Assembly (NCBI GenBank): GCA_963933055.1 | Contig: CAWVSY010000030.1 | Coordinates: 1 to 42,360 of the forward strand | Origin: Oleispira sp963933055 | Lineage (GTDB): Bacteria; Pseudomonadota; Gammaproteobacteria; Pseudomonadales; Oceanobacteraceae | DNA: 42,360 nt | Direction of reading: 5' to 3' | Shown: piece by piece, positions 34,226 to 42,360 of the stretch | How the letters are laid out: the number at the start of each line of letters is the position of its first letter | How positions within the stretch are numbered: the first letter of the stretch is position 1 | The notes under the pieces: generated by a model | Seen by the model: only the letters and a program-made list of their open reading frames with translations | Told to the model about the DNA's origin: nothing | The model's database searches: none | Translations under genes and position numbers: made by a program

Positions 34226-34254
34226 AGCTTTCAGGACCTCAGCTTTCAGGACCT
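34225..34254 (+). repeat. Perfect 15-bp tandem duplication
   Basis: CAGCTTTCAGGACCT occurs twice in direct tandem, immediately after the second REP-like block. This suggests a recent slippage event. Confidence 0.9.
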
Positions 34255-34338
34255 TTCAAAGCGGCAAACCTTTGCCTATTGATCAAGTTTTATTAACCCC
34301 CTCCCTCTTAGAACCGCATCCCCCGTGCCTTTTAAAAC

Positions 34339-34355
34339 TTGGCAGAGTTATTGCA
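34339..34355 (+). promoter_or_regulatory. Sigma54 promoter of flgJKL
   Basis: TTGGCAGAGTTATTGCA has the GG-N10-GC spacing and matches the consensus at nearly all fixed positions (G for C at the end of the -24 box). It lies about 50 bases upstream of flgJ. Confidence 0.85.
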
Positions 34356-34403
34356 ATCTTAATCGTAAGAGACAGATAAAGATTAAACGAGCAGGGTAAT
34401 TGT

Positions 34404-35495
34404 ATGATTGCTAGTCGCATTGAACAGCCACAAGATGTGTATACAGACTTAAACAGTCTGCAAAGCATTAATAAAATTGGGCGTGAAGATAAAGACCAAG
34501 CACTGCGTAAAGTTGCCGAGCAGTTTGAATCTATGTTCGTAAAAATGATGATGAAATCGATGCGCGATGCGAATAAGGTTTTTCAAGAAGATTCAATCAT
34601 GCATTCTCCTCAAGAAGACTTTTATCAGCAAATGTATGATGACCAACTTTCCGTCAGCTTAACAGGTAAGCAGGGAATGGGATTGGCCGATGTTATTTAT
34701 CGTCAATTGAATCAAGAATATGGTGATGTTTCAAACCGTGAAAATGTGCAGTGGCAGCCACTGGATGACAGACGTAAAAATTTCGCTCGTACGATTGACT
34801 TCAATGAAATTGAAAAGAAAAATACGCCATTAAATTCGTTACCCAATACTCTACAAGAAAAATCAGGCATTGCGATTGATACGAGTTTTGTTAACCCTAA
34901 AAAATCAGAATCAAAAACCCCTGTACTAGAATCTAGCGCGCCTGAGAAAATTCAAAAATTTGAAAGCCCAGAACATTTTATTCAGCAGCTGTATCCAGCC
35001 GCTCAAAAAGTAGCAGAAGAAATGGGCATTAGCCCGAAAGCGATTGTCTCGCAAGCGGCATTAGAAACCGGCTGGGGGCAGTTTATGATTCACTCTGGCG
35101 AAGATGCAAACAATAATAACGGTGCGAAAGAAAACAGTTTTAACTTTTTTGGTATTAAAGCGGATAGCCGTTGGAATGGGGATAAAGTCACCATTACTAC
35201 TCACGAATATCGTGATGGCAAGCGAGTAACTGAAAAAGCAAACTTCCGTGCGTACCCCAGTATTGAAGCGGGGCTAAAAGATTATTCACAATTTCTAAAA
35301 GCTGAGCGCTATGAAAAAGCCATCGCCGCCGGAAACAATGTCGAGGAATATGCTAAGCAATTGCAACAAGCAGGCTATGCAACGGATCCTCAATACGCAC
35401 AAAAAATTACCCGCATCGCCAATAGCGAACTGATGAACGAAACCTTAAATCAGTCGAAGCTAGCGCAGAATAATACGGAGGTGCCACGTGGCTGA
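34404..35495 (+). CDS. flgJ: Flagellar rod cap and peptidoglycan hydrolase FlgJ
   Basis: This 363-aa protein has two domains. The N-terminal rod-cap domain (about 20-105) has KVAEQFESMFVKMMMKSMRD and a GLADVIYRQL end. The C-terminal glucosaminidase domain (about 190-345) has the catalytic Glu221 in QAALETGWGQ, followed by FNFFGIKADSRWNGDKV and FRAYPSIEAGLKDYSQFL. It opens the cell wall for the rod. A linker rich in Lys/Ser/Pro (135-185) joins the two. It overlaps flgK by 8 bases, so translation is probably coupled. Confidence 0.96.
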   Translation: MIASRIEQPQDVYTDLNSLQSINKIGREDKDQALRKVAEQFESMFVKMMMKSMRDANKVFQEDSIMHSPQEDFYQQMYDDQLSVSLTGKQGMGLADVIYRQLNQEYGDVSNRENVQWQPLDDRRKNFARTIDFNEIEKKNTPLNSLPNTLQEKSGIAIDTSFVNPKKSESKTPVLESSAPEKIQKFESPEHFIQQLYPAAQKVAEEMGISPKAIVSQAALETGWGQFMIHSGEDANNNNGAKENSFNFFGIKADSRWNGDKVTITTHEYRDGKRVTEKANFRAYPSIEAGLKDYSQFLKAERYEKAIAAGNNVEEYAKQLQQAGYATDPQYAQKITRIANSELMNETLNQSKLAQNNTEVPRG

Positions 35496-38466
35496 TTTAT
35501 TAGGCATAGGAATCTCGGGCCTCAAAGCCCAGCAAACAGCGCTAAGCGTTGCGGGCCATAATATCACCAATGCCGGTACGGAAGGCTATAGCCGCCAAAC
35601 GGTTAATTTTAATGAAAATACGCCACAGTTTACGGGCGGTGTGTGGACGGGAAATGGCGTAAACGTTGATTCCATTAAACGCGTTTATGACGAATTTTTA
35701 ACAGAGCAAATGCAGCGTGATACATCGATTTTTAACGAATTCGATACCTTGTCACTGAACGCTTCTCAAATTGATAGTCTCTTAGCCGATTCAGGAACAG
35801 GTATTCAGCCTGGTATAGAAAGAATGTTTGGCTCATTGCAATCGGTTGTTGATGATCCATCATCGCTGCCTGCGCGCCAGGTATTGCTATCAGAGGCAAA
35901 CGGACTCGTCGATCGTTTCTCAAGTATTAATGATCGCCTTAATGCTCAAAGCAGCATTATTAACGGGCAGATGGAAGTGGTTGCCGGTGAAATTACGACC
36001 ATCGGTAATGCCATTGCCGAACTAAATCAGCAAATTCAATTTGCTTTGGCTGCGTCTAATGGTAGTCCACCCAATGATATGTTGGATCAACGGGATAAAT
36101 TAATTACCGATCTCGCTGAATTGGTTGCGGTTGAAACCGTGGCTCAAGATGGCAGTGCGGTAAACGTCTTTATTGGCAATGGTCAAACCTTGGTTATTGG
36201 TAATGAATCGAATGAGATTTTTGCTCAGGCAGGTAATACCGATCCATCACGGGTTGGTATATTTTTTCGCAAAGGAGACTCGGTTCAAGAAGTCACTTCA
36301 GAGATAAGAGGTGGTCAGCTGGGGGGGATGCTCGAATTTCGCGAGCAGGTATTAGAACCAACCATTAACGGCCTTGGCCGTGTGGCAATGAGTATTAATG
36401 AAACCTTCAACGCTCAGCATAAGTTGGGAATCGATTTTGAAGGTTCAAAAGGCGGTGAGTTTTTTGAAGACATTAATGCCCCCAAAAATACTTACTTGCG
36501 AGTACAAGGGGATGCTCGTAACGAACAACCTAATGACCGTTTAGTTTCGGTGCACATTACCGATACCAGTAAGTTAAGCATTGATAATTACCGCTTAGAA
36601 TTTCCAGGCCCTGGGGATTCAGTATTTAAAGTATATAACGATAAAACAAATGAAGAACTTTCAACCACAGCACTGACAGGACAGCTGCCACAAACATTAG
36701 CCATCGACGGTTTTGAAATACGCTTAGAAGCGGGCAGCTTTCAAGCAGGGGATAAATTTTTATTAACCCCAACGCGTTCGGGTGCCAGTGATATTGATAT
36801 GCGAATCACACGGCCAGAAGAAGTCGCGATAGCGTCGCCTATTTCTACCGATTCAGCGATTGGTAATCGCGGCAGTGGCATGATTTCACAAGGTAATGTG
36901 TACGACATGAACACACCCTACCTTGCCAGTGAAGGTGAAATGGATCCGCCACTTATTATTCGTTTTAATTCACCAACAAATTACGACGTTTTAGATAATT
37001 CAGATCCGGGTAATCCGATTCCATTATTTCCACCATTAATGAATCAAACTTATGTTCCGGGGATTTCAAACAGCATTCTACCTCCTGATGAGGGCAAAAC
37101 AGGCTTCACCAGTTTTGGTGGATATTTACCTGCAAAACCAACCTATCAAGCACAAGCACCTGCGCCAACGGTTACTGCTTTAAATGGTTTTTTTCCAGAA
37201 AGAATCACCATTAATCGCGAAGACCCTAAAACAGGATTACAAACATCGCAGCCATTATTAACAACCCCTGCTAATACCTCAGCAAAAGAAATTGCGCGTT
37301 TGTTATCAGAGCGTGATGGCGTAGAGGCTAATGCAAGAACGACGGTTCAGCTTACTAACTTCAAGGCGGATGCAAACCCCTTCATCGCCATGGGATTAGA
37401 AATAAATGGTATTGAAATAACGGATACTCTTGTGGGTACACAAGTAAAATATGCTGATGATTACCCTGAAGTTGTTCCTGATCCGGTAGATGCAAATTTT
37501 ATCGCCGATCGAATTAACGCAAATTATGATTTTCGTGAAATGGGTATCATTGCAAAAAGTGATGGCGCTAGTGTAACGATTACGGCATTAAACGGCGACG
37601 ATATTTCTTTTGATGTGACAGGAGATCTTGGTGACAGCTTTGAAATATCCAACGGTGATGATGTTGAATTAACCTCTACAGGTGAAGCAACCTTTACCAA
37701 CCTGTCTGAATTTGAAGGTTATGATTTTTCATTGGGTGGCCCGTATACCTACGATTTTGATGTGCCAGGGCAAGGTGCCTATAGCATCGAATTAACAGGT
37801 ACTCATGCAACAGGTGCTGATGTTCTTAATGAAATTAAAGCCAAGCTAGAAACCAGCGGTATGTCATTCGCCGGAAATATTGATGTTGCGATTAATGAAA
37901 AAGGTGGCATCAGTTTTCAGCCACGTTTGCAAGTCTCTGGCACAGGGCCTAACGGTAGCAATAAAATTGCTATGGGTGGGCAAGTTAAAATTGTTCTTGA
38001 TGAAAATTACAGTTTAGAAATCAAGCCTCCGGGTAATAATTTGTTTGATTCTAATCCTGTGGGCGAACCGGTTCATTTTGGATTTGATATTGAAATAGAT
38101 GGACTTGTGCAAAGCGGTGATAAGTTCACGGTAAAATTTAATAAAGACGGAACGTCAGATAGTCGTAATGGGGTTTCATTAGGAAACTTACAAACTAAAG
38201 ACACGATTAACGGCAACTCAAGCTACAGTGGCGCTTATGCAACGCTGGTAGAAGAAGTAGGCTCTATTACTAGCCGTGCTCAAATCAACAGAGATTCGAG
38301 TGAAGTTTTATTACGAAATTCAAAAGATGCTGTCGTAAGCAGTTCCGGGGTTAATCTTGATGAAGAAGCTGCAGCACTTATTCGATATGAATTGGCTTAC
38401 AACGCTTCGGCAAAAGTGATTCAAGTTGCCCGCGATATTTTCGACACTCTGATCAATACTTTTTAA
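35488..38466 (+). CDS. flgK: Hook-filament junction protein FlgK (HAP1), enlarged
   Basis: At 992 aa this is much longer than E. coli FlgK (547 aa). The N-terminal region is standard: LGIGISGLKAQQTALSVAGH and NITNAGTEGYSRQTVNF, then GTGIQPGIERMFGSLQSVVD. The C-terminal LDEEAAALIRYELAYNASAK is also standard. The extra mass lies at about 430-880, with TSAKEIARLLSERDGVEANA (595-614) and NFIADRINANYDF matching the style of a module in the FlgE insert. It starts at GTG, overlapping flgJ, with GGAGGTG upstream inside flgJ. FlgN, encoded leftward in this window, should be its chaperone. Confidence 0.95.
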   Translation: MADLLGIGISGLKAQQTALSVAGHNITNAGTEGYSRQTVNFNENTPQFTGGVWTGNGVNVDSIKRVYDEFLTEQMQRDTSIFNEFDTLSLNASQIDSLLADSGTGIQPGIERMFGSLQSVVDDPSSLPARQVLLSEANGLVDRFSSINDRLNAQSSIINGQMEVVAGEITTIGNAIAELNQQIQFALAASNGSPPNDMLDQRDKLITDLAELVAVETVAQDGSAVNVFIGNGQTLVIGNESNEIFAQAGNTDPSRVGIFFRKGDSVQEVTSEIRGGQLGGMLEFREQVLEPTINGLGRVAMSINETFNAQHKLGIDFEGSKGGEFFEDINAPKNTYLRVQGDARNEQPNDRLVSVHITDTSKLSIDNYRLEFPGPGDSVFKVYNDKTNEELSTTALTGQLPQTLAIDGFEIRLEAGSFQAGDKFLLTPTRSGASDIDMRITRPEEVAIASPISTDSAIGNRGSGMISQGNVYDMNTPYLASEGEMDPPLIIRFNSPTNYDVLDNSDPGNPIPLFPPLMNQTYVPGISNSILPPDEGKTGFTSFGGYLPAKPTYQAQAPAPTVTALNGFFPERITINREDPKTGLQTSQPLLTTPANTSAKEIARLLSERDGVEANARTTVQLTNFKADANPFIAMGLEINGIEITDTLVGTQVKYADDYPEVVPDPVDANFIADRINANYDFREMGIIAKSDGASVTITALNGDDISFDVTGDLGDSFEISNGDDVELTSTGEATFTNLSEFEGYDFSLGGPYTYDFDVPGQGAYSIELTGTHATGADVLNEIKAKLETSGMSFAGNIDVAINEKGGISFQPRLQVSGTGPNGSNKIAMGGQVKIVLDENYSLEIKPPGNNLFDSNPVGEPVHFGFDIEIDGLVQSGDKFTVKFNKDGTSDSRNGVSLGNLQTKDTINGNSSYSGAYATLVEEVGSITSRAQINRDSSEVLLRNSKDAVVSSSGVNLDEEAAALIRYELAYNASAKVIQVARDIFDTLINTF

Positions 38467-38497
38467 CATTTAATTCAGTCAGAAGGAGACTTTAAAT

Positions 38498-39736
38498 ATG
38501 CGTATTTCTACCTTGCAGTCGTTTAATAAAGGGCTGAATTCGATATTGGATAACCAGAATCAAGTTAATACGACTCAGCAACAGGTTTCTACGGGCCGAA
38601 GAGTCTTAACGCCTGCTGATGATCCGATTGCCGCGACAAAAATATTGCAGCTACAGCAAGACTCCGCATTAAGGGAGCAGTTTGGAAAAAATATGACGGG
38701 GGCGCAAGGGCGTCTTACATTAGAAGAAACACAATTAGCAGGCATTACTGACAACCTAACACGCTTAAAAGAGCTCACGGTAAAAGCCGGTGACGGTAGT
38801 CAGACAATTAGCGACCGACAAGCCATTGCCGCAGAAGTACGTGAGATACTTGGCGCAACTGTTGACTTAATGAATTCAAAAGATGCCGGTGGTGAATATC
38901 TATTTGGCGGTTTTAAAGGTGGAACACAGCCTTTTCAGCGAAATGAAAATGGGCGTTATGATTATGCGGGTGACGAAGGTCAGCGATTTTTAGCCATTGC
39001 CTCTTCGACAACGGTAGCCACAGGAGATAACGGCAAGAATTTATTTGTTGATGTGCAAGCAGCAGACAACACCTTTAATACAACATTGAGCCCACTAAAT
39101 GAAGGAACCGCCTTTATTAACCCAGGGTTTGTAGTTGATGAAGAAGAATACGCCGAATTTTATCCAGAAGATTTAGTCATAACCTTCAATGCAGATTCTG
39201 CGATAACCCCGCCCGGGAAGAACTACACCATACGCCAAGCCAGCGATGGTCGGGTTGTCGAAGGAAAAAGCACTCAAGAATATAGTGAAGGCACTGATAT
39301 CATTGTGGCAGGAGTAGCCATAAAAATCAGCGGTGACCCAGAGCCCGGTGATGAGTTTCTAGTGAACTCGTCAGAAAAGCAAAGCATTACCGATACGATT
39401 TATCGGTTAATGGATGGCTTGAATAACTTAGAAGACAATCCTACTGATAGTGAGACGTTGACCAATTTATTAGCGGATACGCTCAATAATTTAGCCTTTG
39501 CGCAGTCGAGTATCTCGCAAGTGCGCAGTGAAGTTGGGGCACGGCTTAATGTGATTGAGAATACGGAAGGCTTAGCCGCTGATATCGACTTGGTCAGTAA
39601 AGAAGTACTATCTAAGCTCAGTGATGTTGATTTCGCAGAAGCGGTGAGCCGGCTATCACTGCAATCCTTCTTATTAGAAACCGCTCAGCAAAGCTATGCC
39701 AAGATACAAAACCTATCTTTATTTAATCAAATCTAA
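38498..39736 (+). CDS. flgL: Hook-filament junction protein FlgL (HAP3)
   Basis: This 412-aa protein begins MRISTLQSFNKGLNSILDNQ and has VNTTQQQVSTGRRVLTPADD, as in FlgL. Its C-terminal helix contains DFAEAVSRLSLQSFLLETAQ and QSYAKIQNLSLFNQI. It resembles flagellin at both ends and connects FlgK to the filament. It is longer than E. coli FlgL (317 aa), in line with the 400-440 residues seen in Pseudomonas. AAGGAGA precedes the ATG, 31 bp after flgK. Confidence 0.96.
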   Translation: MRISTLQSFNKGLNSILDNQNQVNTTQQQVSTGRRVLTPADDPIAATKILQLQQDSALREQFGKNMTGAQGRLTLEETQLAGITDNLTRLKELTVKAGDGSQTISDRQAIAAEVREILGATVDLMNSKDAGGEYLFGGFKGGTQPFQRNENGRYDYAGDEGQRFLAIASSTTVATGDNGKNLFVDVQAADNTFNTTLSPLNEGTAFINPGFVVDEEEYAEFYPEDLVITFNADSAITPPGKNYTIRQASDGRVVEGKSTQEYSEGTDIIVAGVAIKISGDPEPGDEFLVNSSEKQSITDTIYRLMDGLNNLEDNPTDSETLTNLLADTLNNLAFAQSSISQVRSEVGARLNVIENTEGLAADIDLVSKEVLSKLSDVDFAEAVSRLSLQSFLLETAQQSYAKIQNLSLFNQI

Positions 39737-39852
39737 ATCTATCTGATACAGCATTTGCAGTCGCAAAGACTCTAATGCTTGCTCAGGTTTCGTTGTTCAG
39801 GCACCACCTTCCTCGCTATATCTATCACATTGATGAAGACTTGGTCGTCAAG

Positions 39853-39882
39853 GAAATTACTAAGTTGTAAAAAAGTAATTTC
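39853..39882 (+). terminator. Weak hairpin downstream of flgL
   Basis: GAAATTACT (39853-39861) pairs perfectly with AGTAATTTC (39874-39882) across a 12-base A-rich loop, followed by TTATTCC. The stem is AT-rich, so it is at best a weak terminator for the flgJKL transcript. Confidence 0.3.
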
Positions 39883-39920
39883 TTATTCCAAATGCAACTA
39901 AGCAAAAACAAAAGAATTTC

Positions 39921-39947
39921 TAAAGTAATCCAAAACTGTGTCGTTAA
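39921..39947 (+). promoter_or_regulatory. Sigma28 promoter of the flagellin gene
   Basis: TAAAGTAA-N11-GTCGTTAA fits the consensus TAAAGTTT-N11-GCCGATAA, with two changes in each box and exact spacing. It gives a leader of about 55 bases before the flagellin ATG. Confidence 0.75.
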
Positions 39948-40010
39948 CCTTATTGAAATAAAGAATTGTCCAGAAGCTTGGGCGTTCAGAACTAACAGAG
40001 GGTTACTACA

Positions 40011-42360
40011 ATGCCACAAATTATTAATACCAATATTGCCTCGTTGAACGCACAGCGTAACTTGGACAAATCACAGTCTTCAAACCAGCAAGCGTTACAG
40101 CGCTTATCATCAGGTCTACGTATTAACAGTGCGAAAGATGATGCGGCAGGTTTGGCAATTTCTACTCGTTTCACCTCTCAGATTAAAGGTCTGAACGTTG
40201 CCGTACGTAACGCAGGTGATGGTATCGCACTAGCACAAACCGCAGAAGGCGCGTTAGGTTCAATGAACGACAACCTACAGCGTATTCGTGAGCTAGCGGT
40301 ACAGTCTTCTAACGCGACCAACTCCGATGTGGATAGAGACGCACTGCAATCAGAAGTCAGTCAGCTAGTGGCTGAGATTACTCGTACTTCTGAAGAAACC
40401 GACTTTAACGGTCGCAAACTGCTAGACGGTTCATTCTCTGCAACGTTCCAAGTGGGTGCCAATGCCGGTCAAACCCTTGATGTATCGATTGCTGAATTAA
40501 CTGCGGATAAGCTAGGTTCTTCTGATCAAGCGGGTGTGTCCGCGCAGGGAACTGATAAAAAACTAGGTAATGGAGATCTCGTTATTAATGGTAAGGATAT
40601 TCGAGCATCAGTATCCGGTGATGACGAACTTTCTTTTGCGGAGAAAGAAAAGTCAGGCATTGCAAAAGCCGCAGCGATTAATGATGTTTCTGCTGAAACA
40701 GGGGTTACAGCAACAGTTGATGAAAATGTTGTGCTTGGCTTTGATATGGCATCAACGACTGCTATGGGGGATGCTTCAACAGCACGAGTCGTTAGCTTGA
40801 ACGGTGTTGATATCACTGTACAGGGGACACTTAATGCAACTGACTCAGATAAGGTGGCAACCCGTGGCTCAGTAATTGCTGCAATAAATGCAAAGGCAGA
40901 GCAAACAGGTGTTACAGCTTCAGATGGTGGCAATGATGGTGGTGTTATTTTAACTGCGGCAGATGGTCGAAATATTACATTAACCAGTGCTGCTGAAAAT
41001 GATTTAACGCGCTTTGGCTTGGCAGATTCAAATACTGGTACGGCGGCGGCGGTACAATCTCAAGCAGGTTTCACGCTTACAGCAGAAAACGCCAATACCG
41101 ATATTAATATTACGGGTGGTAATGGCACGGGTAACGGCGATTTAGCAAATTCTGGTTTATTGGCGGGCAATTACTCAGCACAAACTGCGATTACAAGTTC
41201 TACAAAACAGGAGGTTGGTGGAACTGCTGAAGTGACTACTATTTCAACTACTGCTCAGACTGGCACTTTAGCCATAGCTGAAGCAGCGGCCGCTGGAGTT
41301 ACTATTACTATGGCTGCTGGTGCGGCAACTAATACGGAAATACAAGATGCATTCCGAGCAGCTGGTTACAGTGATATTACACTTGCTGATAACCAGCAGG
41401 ATACTGTTGCGACTGCTGCTCAACAAGCTAAAGCTTCTGAAAAGCGTTTGGCTGATGGTGACTTAGTCATTAATGGCGTTGCGATAGGTGCTTCAAGTAC
41501 GCTTGATGATACGGCATCTGATACCTCAGCAGGCTCATCTGATGCCGCTGCTTCGGGGATATCAATTGCTGCAGCAATCAATAAAGCGTCGGAGAAAACA
41601 GGTGTTACAGCGACCGTTAATGCGACAGAGGTTACAGGCGGGGCAAACACTAATTCAGGTTCAACTGGTCTAGTTGGTGGTGGTACAGGGGTCTTGGCCG
41701 CAGGTGAAACTATTAAGTTAACTGTAAACGGTGTAGACATTAATCTATCGGAAACCCTGGATTATGCGAAAAATAAAGCAGCAGCGATTACTGCGTTTAA
41801 TGAAGTCTCTGGACAGACAGGTGTGGTTGCATCGGATAATGGGCAATCATTAACGCTAACGGCAGCTGATGGTCGAAATATTTCGTTATTTGCAGACTTT
41901 GGATCTGGTGCTGTGGCGACTGGTACAAGCTTACAAGATGTTGGTTCGAATATTACGAACTTTGGTTTAAGTGCAGCGAGCGTAGGTCAAGATACAGGGG
42001 CCACAACGGTTGATGCTTATACGAATGCTGGTGCGGCAAAAACAACTTACTCTACAGTAACGCTTGATTCTGCTTCAGCATTTGAAGTGAGCTATGGTAC
42101 GAATGGATCAGAAGGTCTTGCTGACTCTGGCTTCGTAGCCGGAACCTTCGGCGGCGGTGAAGATGGCCAAGCATTGTCTGATATTGATATCAGAACTTTT
42201 GAAGGTGCTCAAAAAGCGCTTGTCGCGGTTGATAACGCCATTGCTCAGGTGGCCAGTCAGCGAGCTGATTTGGGTGCGGTTCAAAACCGTATGGAATCAA
42301 CAGTGAGTAACTTGCAAATTACCTCTGAAAACTTGAACTCGGCGAACTCGCGAATTCAAG
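40011..42360 (+). CDS. fliC: Flagellin (cut by the right window edge), enlarged
   Basis: The reading frame is open from ATG 40011 to the window end, 783 codons so far; the usual last 40 or so residues lie outside. The N-terminal D0/D1 region (1-165) is standard: INTNIASLNAQRNLDKSQSS, LQRLSSGLRINSAKDDAAGL and LQRIRELAVQSSNATNSDVD. The C-terminal D1/D0 begins near 715 (IDIRTFEGAQKALVAVDNAI). Between them are about 550 residues of Ala/Thr/Gly-rich sequence with four flagellin-IN-like units in two pairs (about 177-238, 261-327, 472-540, 565-627). No cysteine was noticed. GAGGG precedes the start. FlgM and FliA would time expression through the sigma28 promoter. E. coli-type flagellins are about 500 aa. 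Confidence 0.95.
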   Translation, partial: MPQIINTNIASLNAQRNLDKSQSSNQQALQRLSSGLRINSAKDDAAGLAISTRFTSQIKGLNVAVRNAGDGIALAQTAEGALGSMNDNLQRIRELAVQSSNATNSDVDRDALQSEVSQLVAEITRTSEETDFNGRKLLDGSFSATFQVGANAGQTLDVSIAELTADKLGSSDQAGVSAQGTDKKLGNGDLVINGKDIRASVSGDDELSFAEKEKSGIAKAAAINDVSAETGVTATVDENVVLGFDMASTTAMGDASTARVVSLNGVDITVQGTLNATDSDKVATRGSVIAAINAKAEQTGVTASDGGNDGGVILTAADGRNITLTSAAENDLTRFGLADSNTGTAAAVQSQAGFTLTAENANTDINITGGNGTGNGDLANSGLLAGNYSAQTAITSSTKQEVGGTAEVTTISTTAQTGTLAIAEAAAAGVTITMAAGAATNTEIQDAFRAAGYSDITLADNQQDTVATAAQQAKASEKRLADGDLVINGVAIGASSTLDDTASDTSAGSSDAAASGISIAAAINKASEKTGVTATVNATEVTGGANTNSGSTGLVGGGTGVLAAGETIKLTVNGVDINLSETLDYAKNKAAAITAFNEVSGQTGVVASDNGQSLTLTAADGRNISLFADFGSGAVATGTSLQDVGSNITNFGLSAASVGQDTGATTVDAYTNAGAAKTTYSTVTLDSASAFEVSYGTNGSEGLADSGFVAGTFGGGEDGQALSDIDIRTFEGAQKALVAVDNAIAQVASQRADLGAVQNRMESTVSNLQITSENLNSANSRIQ
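40540..40990 (+). repeat. Flagellin insert block 1 (IN-like units A1 and B1)
   Basis: Unit A1 encodes GDLVINGKDI, then AINDVSAETGVTATV. Unit B1 encodes SLNGVDITVQ, then a run ending LTAADGRNITL. The pair recurs about 900 bases downstream in the same order. Confidence 0.7.
41425..41890 (+). repeat. Flagellin insert block 2 (IN-like units A2 and B2)
   Basis: Unit A2 encodes GDLVINGVAI, then AINKASEKTGVTATV. Unit B2 encodes TVNGVDINLS, then a run ending LTAADGRNISL. It matches block 1 in order and sequence, so the insert contains an ancient tandem duplication. Confidence 0.7.

Larger units (their letters stand above)
34035..34403. other. Repeat-rich gene-free stretch between flgI operon and flgJ
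   Basis: No gene was found in these 369 bases. They hold a cluster of REP-like repeats (34043-34254, listed separately), then a C-rich stretch near 34297-34325, and finally the sigma54 promoter of flgJ at 34339-34355. Confidence 0.8.

Noticed and set aside
40526..41740. Long minus-strand reading frames inside the flagellin gene
   Set aside because: They mirror the low-complexity Ala/Thr/Ser repeat coding of fliC and lack ribosome sites.
1..42360. CRISPR arrays, tRNA or rRNA genes, integrases, transposases
   Set aside because: None seen on either strand. The only repeat clusters are the REP-like block, protein-coding repeats and hairpins listed above.

Overview
The window looks like the chromosome of a motile, AT-leaning gammaproteobacterium, most likely a marine Oceanospirillales-type organism. 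That placement is inferred from gene content and protein style; no database search was possible. The flagellar genes follow the sigma54/sigma28 hierarchy known from Pseudomonas and Vibrio rather than the FlhDC type of enterics.

Left part (1-5.8 kb): the 3' end of a probable c-type cytochrome/peroxidase gene, a small lipoprotein, a secreted TPR protein, and a two-gene anti-phage locus. The locus encodes an OLD-family ATPase/TOPRIM nuclease followed 7 bp later by a UvrD-like helicase, the Gabija (GajA-GajB) arrangement.

Middle part (5.9-20 kb): housekeeping and sensory genes. These are valS, a tiny secreted protein with a tandem EE-x-Y-x pentapeptide repeat, an MgtC/SapB-type membrane protein, a soluble chemoreceptor with four tandem PAS domains, a periplasmic protein of unknown function, rnr (RNase R), and an uncharacterised protein with a faint nuclease-like motif. 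A purine-salvage group follows: apt, a Tsx/OmpK-like outer-membrane channel and an AzgA-type purine permease. holC comes next. Between apt and the uncharacterised gene lies a gene-free stretch with two Fur-box-like sites over a promoter and, about 250 nt downstream, an intrinsic terminator. I read this as a candidate iron-regulated small RNA or an attenuated leader.

Right part (20.1-42.4 kb): a flagellar and chemotaxis region. Leftward are ycgR, flgN, flgM and flgA. Rightward are cheV, cheR, flgBCDE, flgFGHI, a small helical gene of unknown function, flgJKL and the start of a flagellin gene (fliC), which is cut by the window edge. Sigma54-type -24/-12 promoters precede flgA, flgB, flgF and flgJ. 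Sigma28-type promoters precede flgM and fliC. The hook protein FlgE (1212 aa), the junction protein FlgK (992 aa) and the flagellin (783 residues and still open) are all far longer than family norms. Their extra middle regions are built from related or duplicated beta-rich modules. A REP-like repeat cluster sits between flgI and flgJ.

No tRNA, rRNA, CRISPR array, integrase or transposase was seen.
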